A DNA stretch of 64,000 nt from a cyanobacterium endosymbiont of Epithemia clementina EcSB (lineage in GTDB: Bacteria; Cyanobacteriota; Cyanobacteriia; Cyanobacteriales; Microcystaceae), in the NCBI RefSeq assembly GCF_029919255.1, contig NZ_CP123991.1, positions 985,110 to 1,049,109 of the forward strand, written 5' to 3'. Position numbers and translations under genes: made by a program. The first letter of the stretch is position 1, and each line of letters opens with the position of its first letter. This document shows, in pieces, positions 28,784 to 38,665 of this stretch. A model generated the notes under the pieces. The model worked only from the letters and a program-made list of their open reading frames with translations, had not been told where the DNA came from and did no database searches.

Positions 28784-30130
28784 ATGCGCGTTTGTGTCAT
28801 TGGAACTGGTTATGTTGGATTGGTAACAGGAGTTTGTTTAGCCCATATTGGTCATAATGTTATTTGTGTTGACAATAACGAAGAAAAGGTCAAGTTAATG
28901 AAGTCGGGACAGTCCCCCATTTATGAGCCTGGACTTTCGCAATTGATGCGCGAATCTGCTGATCTTGGACGGTTAGAATTTACAGTAGATTTGTCCACAG
29001 GGGTGGCCCACGGAGAAGTTCTTTTTATTGCAGTGGGAACCCCTGCCCTACCTACCGGCGAAAGCGATACCCGTTATGTAGAAGTGGTTGCTCGTAGTAT
29101 TGGCACTAACTTATATGAAGGGTACAAAGTAATAGTCAATAAATCTACTGTTCCCATTGGTTCAGGGGACTGGGTAAGAATGATTGTGATGGATGGCTTA
29201 AACGAACGTCCCAATAATAGTAAGGTCGAGTTTGATGTGGTTAGTAACCCAGAGTTTTTACGAGAAGGGTCAGCTGTTTATGATACTTTTAATCCTGAGC
29301 GTATTGTTTTGGGGAGCAATAGCAATAAAGCTATTGCCATAATGCAAGAACTCTATAGTCCTTTAGTGGAGCGTAAATTTGCTAATAATACCGCCTTAAA
29401 TCCTGTTCCAGTAGTAGTAACTGATTTAAACTCTGCAGAAATGATTAAATATGCGGCAAACGCATTTTTAGCAACTAAAATCAGCTTTATTAATGAAGTA
29501 GCCAATATCTGTGATCGCGTCGGAGCCGATGTAACTCAAGTAGCTGAGGGGATTGGATTGGATTCCCGTATTGGTAATAAATTCTTGCAAGCGGGTATTG
29601 GTTGGGGGGGATCTTGTTTCCCCAAAGACATTCTAGCTTTAATTCATACTGCAGCCGATTACGGTTATGAGACAGCATTACTCAATGCTGCCGTAGCCGT
29701 TAATAAACATCAGCGATTAATTGTTATTGAAAAGCTACAGCAGGAACTGAAGATTCTTAAAGGTAAAACCATTGGCTTGTTGGGGTTAACCTTTAAACCT
29801 AATACCGATGACATGCGAGACGCTCCATCTTTAGTTATTATTGAACAACTCAATCGTTTAGGGGCTAAAGTTAAGGCTTATGATCCCATTGTTTCACAAT
29901 CAGGGTTAAGTCATGGATTATCCGGAGTTATTATTGAAACCGATCCCGAAATGTTAGCCGATAGCTGTGATGCATTAGTGTTAGTAACAGACTGGCAAGA
30001 GTTTCTTAAATTAGACTTTGAAAGGATGGCCAGTTTGATGGTTAGTCCTGTAATAATTGATGGTCGTAATTTCTTAGATCGATCTAACCTTGAATTCTTT
30101 GGATTTCGTTATTTAGGAATTGGTCAGTAA
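28784..30130 (+). CDS. ugd: UDP-glucose 6-dehydrogenase
   Basis: A 448-residue protein of the UDP-glucose/GDP-mannose dehydrogenase family. N-terminal NAD domain with GTGYVGLVTGVCLA (7-20) and VDNNEEKV, central helix with LNSAEMIKYAANAFLATKISFINE, the catalytic cysteine in GIGWGGSCFPKDILAL, and C-terminal LGLTFKPNTDDMRDAPS and YDP. It oxidises UDP-glucose to UDP-glucuronate with two NAD+. GAGGA precedes the ATG. Same operon as uxs, but in the order product-enzyme first. Confidence 0.94.
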   Translation: MRVCVIGTGYVGLVTGVCLAHIGHNVICVDNNEEKVKLMKSGQSPIYEPGLSQLMRESADLGRLEFTVDLSTGVAHGEVLFIAVGTPALPTGESDTRYVEVVARSIGTNLYEGYKVIVNKSTVPIGSGDWVRMIVMDGLNERPNNSKVEFDVVSNPEFLREGSAVYDTFNPERIVLGSNSNKAIAIMQELYSPLVERKFANNTALNPVPVVVTDLNSAEMIKYAANAFLATKISFINEVANICDRVGADVTQVAEGIGLDSRIGNKFLQAGIGWGGSCFPKDILALIHTAADYGYETALLNAAVAVNKHQRLIVIEKLQQELKILKGKTIGLLGLTFKPNTDDMRDAPSLVIIEQLNRLGAKVKAYDPIVSQSGLSHGLSGVIIETDPEMLADSCDALVLVTDWQEFLKLDFERMASLMVSPVIIDGRNFLDRSNLEFFGFRYLGIGQ

Positions 30131-30222
30131 TTTGTAAACACAGCTTGCCACTGACCATTAGCATTCTAACGATGGATTGATCGATTGAGCAAGGTCTACC
30201 TGAAAAAAAATTATCTATTTAG

Positions 30223-30906
30223 CTAGGGTAAACACCATTTTTCAGGTTCAAATTCTTCTAAGGAATTGAGAACTTGATCAGCCTGGTCGAATAATTGGCA
30301 ATCACTCGTTTTCTCAGGAACTACTACCGTCGACATTCCTGCCGCAATCGCCGCTTTCATCCCCGCTAAGGAGTCTTCAAACACTAAACAAGCACGGGGA
30401 TCTGCCTTCAATCTTTGTGCCGTTAATAGGAAAATGTCAGGGGCAGGTTTACTGTGTTTTAAATCAGGATCATCTCCGAAAACAAAGTGGTCAAAACAAG
30501 ATACCCAAGAAGGATAAGACGACATTTTTAACTCAAAATGATACTGAATAGAACTCGAGGCAATAGCTTGAGGAATGCCCTGTTTAGCAAAATGCTGAGT
30601 CAATTCTTTTGCACCCGGAAGAGGTTGGACAGTGGCATAAAGTGGATAGAGGAGAGCATAACGTTCTTTTATGTATTCTTCGGGAGTCAGGGGAATATCA
30701 AGTAATTCTACAAACAATTGTGCTGACTCTTGAGTGCGGCGGCCAGCCATTTTTGCTTTAACTGAGAGCTCAAAGGTTTTTCCATAGCGTTGGGCAATGA
30801 TTTGGTTTACCTTTTGATAAAGGGTTTCTGTCCCCAAGAGTAGGCCGTCCAGATCGTAAATTAAATGGGTTATAGGTTTGAAAGAACAGGGCGAGTAGTT
30901 CATCAT
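30223..30906 (-). CDS. HAD-like phosphatase, subfamily IA
   Basis: A 227-residue HAD hydrolase. Motif I is DLDGLLLGTE (Asp nucleophile and the +2 Asp), motif II is the Ser-Ser in IASSS, motif III Lys lies in KHSKPAPDIFLL, and motif IV is FEDSLAGMKAAIAAGM. The TE after motif I and KPxPD resemble pseudouridine-5'-phosphatase/beta-phosphoglucomutase-type enzymes. The substrate is uncertain. Start: two adjacent methionines; either is possible. It converges on ugd. Confidence 0.82.
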   Translation of the reverse strand: MMNYSPCSFKPITHLIYDLDGLLLGTETLYQKVNQIIAQRYGKTFELSVKAKMAGRRTQESAQLFVELLDIPLTPEEYIKERYALLYPLYATVQPLPGAKELTQHFAKQGIPQAIASSSIQYHFELKMSSYPSWVSCFDHFVFGDDPDLKHSKPAPDIFLLTAQRLKADPRACLVFEDSLAGMKAAIAAGMSTVVVPEKTSDCQLFDQADQVLNSLEEFEPEKWCLP

Positions 30907-31088
30907 AAACTGCTTATTTTAATCATTCAATGGCAATAATTTAAATCCCTAGTTTTTTTATTCTCGAAAAAGTATCGAAACTTCTAGATCATACCATTCT
31001 GGTTAAAGTTGTTAAGTTTTTCAAAAAGCTGACATGAAAAGAAATATTTATTTGTAATCCGTTATCATGCCTTAATAAGTAGTGAATT

Positions 31089-32498
31089 ATGGAAAGTGTA
31101 ACGGACATGAATCAATTTTCTTATCAAGCGGGAACCTTCGCAAAATACACCAAGACAAATTACCTTTTAAAGCAGGGTATTAGTCTAATCAGTGGACTTA
31201 GTGTCGTTGGTGGTCAGCTATTGCTAGCTCCAGTTAATGCCTCCACCGATACTTTAATTATTCCCGATACCATAACATCATTAGGCAAACCGGGGACAGT
31301 TGAGCCGTCTTTCCAAAAAATTCCGAAATCTTCTCCTCGTATAGTACCTAATCGTTCTGCAGCCAATAAGCCTGTCTTAAGTACTCCTTCCGTTAAACCT
31401 ACCACTCCGAAAATAGATCCCAAACCTTCGGTCCCCAACCTCACTAGGGGAAATGCTGCTCCCAAAGTGGGATTATCAGCCCCCAAAGTCTTGCCCTTAA
31501 CCTCTAAAAAGTCTTCTGCTGCTTCTGTAAGTGAACTGCTAACACCCTTTCAATCAGAAGAAAATAAAATCACCCCTTCAATAGCTGCTCAGGGTAAAAA
31601 TAGTTATATAGATTTCACTAATTACGCTACAAACCCTAAACAATCAGTAATTTCTTCCAGTTCCGTCATTCTCACCGAACGGTCAACAGGATGTCAAATT
31701 GTTTCCCAAAACGGTCAACTGCTTAAAGGTAGTTGTGGTTCAGTTGCTAAGCCGGAGTTTTCCAAAGCAAAACCAGCCTCAGCAAACCATCATGTTAATC
31801 TCGTCAGTCGTCAAAGAAAAGCTTCCTCTAGGGTTATTAGTTATTCCCGTTATGCTTCTTCAGTGCAACCTGTCCATTTCAAAGATCATCCGCTTAGTCC
31901 TCAACAAGTGGTCAGTTTAAAGCCCATCACTAGAAAAAGATTATCTATTTCCTTAGAACCTGTTCCTAAATATAATCGAGCAGCCAGTCTCTATAGTCGT
32001 CTAAATTCTAACGCTCCTGAACAAAGCCAAACAGACTTAATGTACCCTTTGCCCGTGGTTGCCAGTATTACTTCGGCTTTTGGGTGGCGTACTCATCCTA
32101 TTTCGGGAACTGGTCGTCAACATAGCGGGACAGATATCGGTGCCCCCATTGGGACCTCCGTTCTAGCAGCTTATGACGGGGAAGTTTTCCAGTCCGACTG
32201 GCTTGGAGGGTATGGTTTAACAGTGATTCTGCGCCATCTAGAGGGAACTCAAGAGTCTCGTTACGCTCATTTATCAAAGGTTTATGTTCAACCTGGAGAA
32301 TGGGTTAACCAGGGAGCCGTCATCGGACAAGTAGGAAGTACGGGTTATTCCACTGGTCCCCATTTACACTTTGAATGGCGACATTTAACTGACCAAGGTT
32401 GGGTCGCTGTTGATGCGGGACTACATTTAGAGTATGCTTTAACAAATTTAATGCGTTCGATGCAGATGGCTAAGGCTGTAAAAACTTCTGAGGGCTAA
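31089..32498 (+). CDS. M23 family metallopeptidase (LytM-type murein hydrolase)
   Basis: A 469-residue protein. An N-terminal hydrophobic segment (about 29-50) probably exports it, and a long low-complexity, proline/serine/lysine-rich linker follows (about 60-310). The C-terminal LytM domain (about 320-450) has SAFGWRTHPISGTGRQHSG with the zinc His and HSGTDIG, GGYGLTVILRH, RYAHLS, and the final HLHFEW. All zinc and catalytic residues appear present. It probably trims peptidoglycan cross-links during growth or division. Its retention fits an endosymbiont that still has a wall. It has a strong terminator. Confidence 0.88.
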   Translation: MESVTDMNQFSYQAGTFAKYTKTNYLLKQGISLISGLSVVGGQLLLAPVNASTDTLIIPDTITSLGKPGTVEPSFQKIPKSSPRIVPNRSAANKPVLSTPSVKPTTPKIDPKPSVPNLTRGNAAPKVGLSAPKVLPLTSKKSSAASVSELLTPFQSEENKITPSIAAQGKNSYIDFTNYATNPKQSVISSSSVILTERSTGCQIVSQNGQLLKGSCGSVAKPEFSKAKPASANHHVNLVSRQRKASSRVISYSRYASSVQPVHFKDHPLSPQQVVSLKPITRKRLSISLEPVPKYNRAASLYSRLNSNAPEQSQTDLMYPLPVVASITSAFGWRTHPISGTGRQHSGTDIGAPIGTSVLAAYDGEVFQSDWLGGYGLTVILRHLEGTQESRYAHLSKVYVQPGEWVNQGAVIGQVGSTGYSTGPHLHFEWRHLTDQGWVAVDAGLHLEYALTNLMRSMQMAKAVKTSEG

Positions 32499-32551
32499 AT
32501 TTAACTACCAAAATTAACTACTCAAACTTATTTTTATAATGGTATTATCGA

Positions 32552-32586
32552 GCCCCCTGCAATTATATGTAGGGGGTTGATTTTTT
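32552..32586 (+). terminator. Intrinsic terminator of the M23 peptidase gene
   Basis: Stem GCCCCCTGCA / TGTAGGGGGT with two G-T pairs (32552-32561, 32568-32577), 6-nt loop, followed by TGATTTTTT. It starts 53 bp after the stop. Confidence 0.85.
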
Positions 32587-33383
32587 GTCGTCAAAATTCT
32601 GTAGTGATAACTCTTGAATACACAATTATTGTATTAATTGCGTAATAGCTATTTGTCTTATCTGTACAAGTTGTCTTATTTATACAAATTTAGTGAAAGC
32701 AATATGCTAATAACTTATCGAATATCTTGTTTATAGATTATCTCAAAAGGTTAAAAATGTTCAATTGTATTTAAACTGCAGACTAGTAAAAATATTTTTT
32801 CACTAGTCTAGTAGCGACTATTATTACGTCTTATAAAGACATAAAATAAAATAATAAAATACAACTAATTAATTAGGCTTTTAAAAGCTGTAGCATGTTT
32901 GCTACCGTAAATACGGTAGCTGATTCTTGTGGCTCCAATTAATACCTGTTTAATATTCCATTAATATAATAATGTATTATTACATTTATTCTATAATTTT
33001 TACTACTCTCTTAGTAACCATTGACTTCGCTTTAAACTTGCTATCATCGTCAAGACAAGAGGATTTATCGACAATTATTTAGTGGCAGTAGCATTATTTA
33101 TTTTTTGTTATAACCGTTACTTATTTCAGTTTATTTTAGTTGACTTTCTTTTCTATAATCAGAAGTTAACTAAATATTGGTTTTGACTAAAATTAGTCAC
33201 TTTATCTTTATCAAGCTATAAAAGCATAAAATAAGTAAAACTTTTATTTTCTGACTTTAAAATAGTTAATTACCTTAATTTTAAGATAGTATTTAATTTA
33301 AAGATAAATTAAATTAATAAAAGTTAGTCGTTGCTGAAGATAAACACTTTATCCAACTTCTCTAATATCACTAACTCCATTGT

Positions 33384-33411
33384 TATTTTTTAGAGTTAAC
33401 TCTAAAAAATA
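33384..33411. repeat. 28-bp perfect palindrome without spacer
   Basis: A continuous self-complementary sequence, 14 bp per arm, centred on GTTAAC. It is AT-rich, in gene-free DNA. It could form a cruciform, or act as a symmetric protein-binding site. Confidence 0.65.
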
Positions 33412-33697
33412 TAGTTAAATATTTTAATCAAGTTGACTTTACCTAAAGTAGATTTAATAGGATAACTTAAATTAGCTTTTTTTAGCGTTCTTATTCTGAT
33501 TATTTTAAAAAAAAGTTAGATTATTATTTATAATTTTAAACCTAAAATAAGTCTAATTTACCCTGAGATTAAGTACAATTAACTAATTTTTGAGAGTATT
33601 TAAATTTAACTTTTCATAACTAAACGCAAAAATTTTAGCTAAAAGTTACCTTGTTTCTTGATACCTAAAAATAATCTTTGAAGTTTAATTATAAGTG

Positions 33698-33754
33698 TTA
33701 AGAATTTCTCATCAAATGCTTAAAAAGTTCAAGCATTTGATGAGAAATTCTTAA
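33698..33754. repeat. 24-bp perfect palindrome
   Basis: Arms 33698-33721 and 33731-33754 are perfectly complementary with a 9-nt spacer. The arms contain mixed sequence (TTTCTCATCAAATGCTT), so chance is very unlikely. It lies about 110 bp beyond the stop of the minus-strand YqaE gene. Terminator use is possible but is not supported by a T-tract. Confidence 0.88.
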
Positions 33755-33862
33755 AAAGTTATTAAGAGATTTTTTAAATACTTCTTTAAAACTTCTAAAA
33801 TCACTATTTTATTTTTCACTTAAAAATGTCCCCTTTAGCTAAAGGTTAAAAAATATTCTTCT

Positions 33863-34027
33863 TTACTTTCTTGCAATTACCCAAACAGCATGAACAATTC
33901 CAAGAATATAGAACCCAAAAATTGTTAACAATAAATTAATCCAAAAATCTTGACCTAACCCAACTTGTAGAAACACCCCAAGAGGAGGCAACAAGATAGC
34001 ACAAATAATTCGAATTAAATCACCCAC
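33863..34027 (-). CDS. YqaE/Pmp3 family small membrane protein
   Basis: A 54-residue ORF read from a GTG at 34027, with AGGAGG about 10 bases upstream. It matches the YqaE/Pmp3 family: DLIRIICAILLPPLGVFLQ, a short polar turn with GLGQDFWINLLLTI, then GFYILGIVHAVWVI, giving two transmembrane hairpin helices with the typical LPPLGVFL and LGxxHAxWVI motifs. The family affects membrane potential and stress tolerance in other organisms; its role here is unknown. It is intact, with a clear ribosome-binding site in otherwise decayed surroundings. Confidence 0.85.
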   Translation of the reverse strand: MGDLIRIICAILLPPLGVFLQVGLGQDFWINLLLTIFGFYILGIVHAVWVIARK

Positions 34028-34256
34028 AGAACTATAACCTCCTAGAGATAATAAAACTATAGACGGTAGTAGAGCGGATAAATATTAGAACTGTTTTGAC
34101 TAACCATTCATCCCCGAACTCCTGTCTACTCTAGAACTCATTTTAATTGTATATGAGTAGATCAGTGAAAAAATCATAGAGGCATAAGAGATTATGCCTC
34201 TATAGTTTATTCTATTGAATTCAAAATTTCTGCAGTCAACAATCAACAATAAACGT

Positions 34257-36044
34257 TTAAGACATTGCAGACGCAGTTGAACGACGACGACGATAGGTTT
34301 TCGTTACTGGACGTTCTCCAGGTTCTGGTTCTTCAGGAGTTTGAAGGAGAAAAACCACCATCGGTTGAGTTCGTAATTCGCGCCTGATTAACCGTTGTAA
34401 CGTTGTTTCAACTTCCTCTTGGAGAAATTTCCAATTAACCTCAATCCCACTACGATTATTTTCGTGGGAAAATTCATCCCAACGCTCAGTTAAAATTCGT
34501 TCAATAGCGCGAATAATCAACTGTTCCAACAGCGATCGCTCTACTTTTGTCACCACACCCCGCAGATGCACTTCCGGTTTTGCCATCAGTTTTCCCTGCC
34601 AATTAATAGCAGTGGCTACTGTAACCACTCCTTCTTCAGCTAACTGTTGACGATCATGCATAATATGATCATGCACCACACCAGCCTGATCTACTAATTC
34701 AATTCCAGAGGGAACTTGACCAAGAACATCGATATTATCTGGAGAAACCTCAACAATATCTCCATTCTTTATAATTACCATGTTTTCCGTAGGGACGCCC
34801 ATACTGTGGGCAGTCTGGGCGTGTTTAAGCAACATCCGGTGTTCCCCGTGAACCGGAATAAAGAATTTTGGACGAGTCAAAGCCAGCATTAATTTATGTT
34901 CTTCTTGGCAACCATGACCTGACACATGAATTCCTTGATGACGACCATAAATGACCTCAGCCCCCTGCATCATCAAGCGATCAATGGTATTTACCACCGC
35001 AATAGTATTCCCTGGAATGGGGTTAGCAGAGAAGACAACCGTATCCCCTTTTTGAACTCTGATATGAGGATGTTGTCCTTTAGAAATACGGGTTAACGCT
35101 GCTAAGGGTTCCCCTTGAGATCCCGTGGTTAGGATCAATACTTTTTCATCGGATAAATTTCGCACTGCTTTGAGGGATACAAAAACGTCATCAGGACATT
35201 TAATGTAGCCCAATTCTCGCGCATGAGCGATGACATTAAGCATTGAACGTCCCACAACTGTGACTTTTCGTTTATGCTTTTGGGCAAGTTGTAAAATAAT
35301 ATTGACCCGATGTACCGAAGAAGCAAAAGTCGTAATCAACAACCGTCCAGGGGCTTGATTTATGATGCGATCAAGGTTGGGATAAACCGATCTTTCCGAA
35401 GGGGTTGTCCCTGGAATTTCAGCGTTAGTAGAGTCACTGAGCAAACATAAAACACCTTTTTCTCCATGTTCAGCGAGTCTCTGTAGATCGAAGTACTGGC
35501 CATCAACAGGAGTATAATCAACTTTGAAGTCTCCTGTATGAATAACCACTCCTAACGGTGTGTGAATGGCTACGGTAAAACTATCCGTAATGGAATGGGT
35601 ATTACGGATAAACTCCACTAGAAAAGAATCACTAATTCGGACCATATCCCTAGGTCCAGCCGTTTTTAAAGTTGTGCGATCGCTGACTCCGGCTTCTTCC
35701 AATTTATCGCGCAATAAGGCAATCGCTAGTTTTGGTCCGTAAATTACCGGAATATCAAATTGTTTTAGATGATAGGGAATGCCTCCAATATGGTCTTCAT
35801 GACCATGAGTTGCAATCATTCCCTTAATTTTAGTGCGATTTTCCCGCAAATAGGTCATGTCAGGGAGAACAATATTCACCCCATGCATTCCATCAGTAGG
35901 AAAAGCAATTCCCGCATCTATCAGCAAGATCTCATCCCCATACTCAAAAATACAAGTATTCTTGCCGATCTCGTGTAATCCCCCCAGGGGAATAATTTTT
36001 AACGTTGGTTTTGTTGACTTTGTTAGTTTTTGACTCATTGGCAT
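34257..36044 (-). CDS. rnj: Ribonuclease J
   Basis: A 595-residue metallo-beta-lactamase/beta-CASP nuclease. Zinc motif HGHEDHIGG (80-88), GDFKVD, beta-CASP blocks with LSDSTNAEIPG and TTFASSVHR, GSQGEPLAALTRIS, FSANPIPGN and VHGEHRML, and a C-terminal RNase J domain. It performs 5'-to-3' exo- and endonucleolytic RNA decay and rRNA/mRNA processing in the cytoplasm. It is third in the minus-strand order asd-dapA-rnj, a widespread cyanobacterial arrangement. The tail ends in an arginine-rich KTYRRRRS stretch. It contains the only two intact HIP1 octamers I found (34532-34539 and 35676-35683). Confidence 0.95.
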   Translation of the reverse strand: MPMSQKLTKSTKPTLKIIPLGGLHEIGKNTCIFEYGDEILLIDAGIAFPTDGMHGVNIVLPDMTYLRENRTKIKGMIATHGHEDHIGGIPYHLKQFDIPVIYGPKLAIALLRDKLEEAGVSDRTTLKTAGPRDMVRISDSFLVEFIRNTHSITDSFTVAIHTPLGVVIHTGDFKVDYTPVDGQYFDLQRLAEHGEKGVLCLLSDSTNAEIPGTTPSERSVYPNLDRIINQAPGRLLITTFASSVHRVNIILQLAQKHKRKVTVVGRSMLNVIAHARELGYIKCPDDVFVSLKAVRNLSDEKVLILTTGSQGEPLAALTRISKGQHPHIRVQKGDTVVFSANPIPGNTIAVVNTIDRLMMQGAEVIYGRHQGIHVSGHGCQEEHKLMLALTRPKFFIPVHGEHRMLLKHAQTAHSMGVPTENMVIIKNGDIVEVSPDNIDVLGQVPSGIELVDQAGVVHDHIMHDRQQLAEEGVVTVATAINWQGKLMAKPEVHLRGVVTKVERSLLEQLIIRAIERILTERWDEFSHENNRSGIEVNWKFLQEEVETTLQRLIRRELRTQPMVVFLLQTPEEPEPGERPVTKTYRRRRSTASAMS

Positions 36045-36218
36045 CCTTTTTATTTAGCTACTTTGATTGTCAACGCGTTAGTTATCCAAAAAAAATATAA
36101 TTTTTCAGAAAGATTTATCTAGTCTTCTTCCTAGAATTAGCTGAAGTAAATTCTACAATTGTCGTTTATTTAACTCCAATTGATCTTAGCCTATTTATTC
36201 CATCATAAAGCCTAATTC

Positions 36219-37109
36219 CTAAACAAGAGATAGGTGTTGTAAAACTGATTCTAATTCTTGTTTTAAGTCAGGAGATAGTTCTATTAGGGGAGGTCTTAGT
36301 CCTCCTACTTTCCATCCTTTTAAATTAAGTGCTGCTTTGATTGGAATAGGGTTAGTTGTGCAAAATAGTGCTTTGAATAAGGGAAAAAGCTTTAAATTAA
36401 TGTCTCTTGCAACCGTGGCTTTTCCTGTTCCAAATGCTTGAACCATTTCTTGTATTTGTTGCCCCACTAGATGACTAGCAACGCTGACGACTCCTATTCC
36501 ACCAACGGTCAACAAAGGTAGGGTCATAAAGTCATCTCCTGCATAAATTGCAAAAGAGTCGGGGGTTAAACGACGAATTTGACAAGCTTGCTCTAAGTTT
36601 CCAGTAGCTTCTTTGATGGCAACAATATTTTCAATTTCTGCTAATTTAGCCACTGTTTCAGGTAAAAGATTTTGTCCAGTACGCCCCGGCACGTTATACA
36701 ACATAATTGGTAAATCAGGGGACTTTTGAGCAATTTCTTTAAAGTGTTGATACAGTCCCTCTTGAGGGGGTTTATTATAATAAGGAACCACTTGTAATGA
36801 GCCATCTAAACCTAATTTAGATGCCTTTTCCGTCGCTTCTATCCCTTCTTTTGTGGCGTTAGAACCAGTGCCCGCAATAATTTTCCCTCGATCACCAACG
36901 GCTTTTTTAACTACCTGAAATAACTTATATTCTTCAGACCAACTTAAGGTAGGAGATTCCCCCGTCGTGCCGCAAATCACTAAGCCATCGCTACCATTTT
37001 CTACTAAATAGTTAGCTAGTTCCTCGGCTACTGCGTAATTCACCTGACCATTGTTATTAAAGGGAGTCACCATGGCGGTGATTACTCGTCCAAAACTGCG
37101 ATCACTCAT
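36219..37109 (-). CDS. dapA: 4-hydroxy-tetrahydrodipicolinate synthase
   Basis: A 296-residue TIM-barrel enzyme of normal length. [10 protein letters not shown] at 46-55 binds pyruvate, Tyr138 lies in [11 protein letters not shown], and the Schiff-base lysine is Lys166 in VAIKEATGN. It condenses pyruvate with aspartate semialdehyde, the first committed step to diaminopimelate and lysine. asd lies 56 bp upstream and supplies the substrate. Diaminopimelate is also needed for peptidoglycan, which agrees with the retained M23 hydrolase. Confidence 0.95.
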   Translation of the reverse strand: MSDRSFGRVITAMVTPFNNNGQVNYAVAEELANYLVENGSDGLVICGTTGESPTLSWSEEYKLFQVVKKAVGDRGKIIAGTGSNATKEGIEATEKASKLGLDGSLQVVPYYNKPPQEGLYQHFKEIAQKSPDLPIMLYNVPGRTGQNLLPETVAKLAEIENIVAIKEATGNLEQACQIRRLTPDSFAIYAGDDFMTLPLLTVGGIGVVSVASHLVGQQIQEMVQAFGTGKATVARDINLKLFPLFKALFCTTNPIPIKAALNLKGWKVGGLRPPLIELSPDLKQELESVLQHLSLV

Positions 37110-37165
37110 TCTTTCGTTTACTTTTTCAAAGGTTAGTGGTTAATTTTTAATCTAAAAGCCTTTAT

Positions 37166-38215
37166 TTATTGGCCAAGTACAGCCCTTGAGGCAGAAGATT
37201 TAAGCCAATTTTTTTTGATCAACAACTCCGCAATCTGCACTGCATTGAGGGCTGCCCCTTTGCGGATTTGATCTCCACAGAGCCATAATTCTAAGCCATT
37301 AGGGTGAGAAATATCCTGACGAATTCGCCCCACCAATACCTCATCTCGGCCTGAAGCGTCCATGGGCATAGGGAAGTAATTTCCTGGCCAATCTTCAACT
37401 AGTTTAAGCCCTGAGGAATTTGCTATAATCGCCCTGGCCTCGGTCACAGAAAATTGAGCAGAAAATTCCAAGTTAACAGCTTCTGAGTGGGCACGTAGTA
37501 CGGGAACCCGTATGCAAGTAGCCGTCACTCTTAAATTAGGTTCATTAAAAATCTTACGCGTTTCATTGACCATTTTCATCTCTTCGGTACAATATCCCTC
37601 GTGGTTGAGAGGAGAATTGTGGGGAAATAGATTAAAAGCTAAGGGATAGGGAAAGATTTCTGTTTGGGGGGTTTGACCGTTTAAAATAGCCTGAGATTGT
37701 ATTTTTACTTCCTCCATCGCTCTGGCCCCCGCACCACTTGCTGATTGATAGGTAGAAACAACAATTCTTTTAATAGGTTGAACTCGATGAAGAGGATAAA
37801 TCGCAATCCCCATCAGGATTGTCGTGCAGTTGGGGTTAGCAATGATTCCTTTGTGGTACTTAGCGGTTTCAGGATTGATTTCAGGAACAACTAGGGGAAC
37901 CTCTGGCTCCATACGAAAAGCGCTGGAATTATCTACCATTACTGCTCCTGATTCTACAATATTTTTTGCCCAGGTTTTGGAAGTTACTCCTCCCGCCGAG
38001 GCTAGTACTAAATCAATATCCCTAAAGGAGTTTTCTCTAACCGCTTCGACCAGCAGTTTTTTCCCTTTAAAAGTCAAGGAATTTCCAACAGACCGTTCAG
38101 AAGCGAAGAGTTTAAGACTAGCGACAGGAAAGTCACGATGTTCTAATAAGCTAATCAACTCAGTGCCAACGGCCCCAGTCGCCCCCAGAATAGCTACCCT
38201 AACTGGTTTAGACAA
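37166..38215 (-). CDS. asd: Aspartate-semialdehyde dehydrogenase
   Basis: A 349-residue enzyme. N-terminal NADP loop GATGAVGTEL (11-20), SAGG near 73-76, and the catalytic Cys130 in ANPNCTTILM. YQSASGAGARAMEE, RVPVLRAHSEAVNLEF (substrate His/Arg) and DQIRKGAALNAVQ close to the C terminus are also present. It reduces aspartyl phosphate to the semialdehyde for lysine, diaminopimelate, threonine and methionine. It heads the asd-dapA-rnj group and is divergent from tig. Confidence 0.95.
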   Translation of the reverse strand: MSKPVRVAILGATGAVGTELISLLEHRDFPVASLKLFASERSVGNSLTFKGKKLLVEAVRENSFRDIDLVLASAGGVTSKTWAKNIVESGAVMVDNSSAFRMEPEVPLVVPEINPETAKYHKGIIANPNCTTILMGIAIYPLHRVQPIKRIVVSTYQSASGAGARAMEEVKIQSQAILNGQTPQTEIFPYPLAFNLFPHNSPLNHEGYCTEEMKMVNETRKIFNEPNLRVTATCIRVPVLRAHSEAVNLEFSAQFSVTEARAIIANSSGLKLVEDWPGNYFPMPMDASGRDEVLVGRIRQDISHPNGLELWLCGDQIRKGAALNAVQIAELLIKKNWLKSSASRAVLGQ

Positions 38216-38665
38216 TGAATATTACCTCCTAGCTAATCGGTTAAAAATCATGAATTGCCATCGATTAATTTTCTGTTCTGAAGTTAAGAAAATTTTGACT
38301 TATAAGGGTTGAATTATTAACACTTAATCAGAATTTACACAGAGAAAAACATGTCTTAGTTGTGTCCACAACATCCCTGTATATCAGACCATGCCAACTC
38401 GGTTTAGGGGAAAGGCTTATCTTGATTCGGTCTAAAGGTGTTGTAAATGACCTAGTTTACCCTATCATAATAGAATGATGCGACAATGTACTATTATCGA
38501 TAGGGACAGATCCTGGCAAACCCTGTCAACCGACAAAAGGCCAAGGGACTAATGATTTATCCTTAATGTTTTTAGGATATCACGAGCTGCTTGCCCTTGA
38601 AGCATTAAGTTTAATTTAAGCTTGTATCACTGTAGTTTAATGTAATTGTTTGAGATAGAACGTCG
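38216..38665. other. Divergent control region between asd and tig
   Basis: A 450-bp spacer carrying the promoters of both divergent operons. It is less AT-rich than the dead zones. A conserved-looking stretch at 38500-38560 (GACAGATCCTGGCAAACC, then CTGTCAACCGACAAAAGG) may be a tig leader. I recognise no known riboswitch. Confidence 0.4.

Larger units (their letters stand above)
32587..33862. other. AT-rich spacer with palindromes, no gene
   Basis: About 1.3 kb with no coding remnant I can identify. It holds a small GC-richer hairpin at 32901-32920 (GCTACCGTA / TACGGTAGC) and two large palindromes listed separately. Confidence 0.5.

Noticed and set aside
38480-38570. Riboswitch upstream of tig
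   Set aside because: The stretch is less AT-rich but I cannot match it to any known aptamer; left as possible leader sequence.
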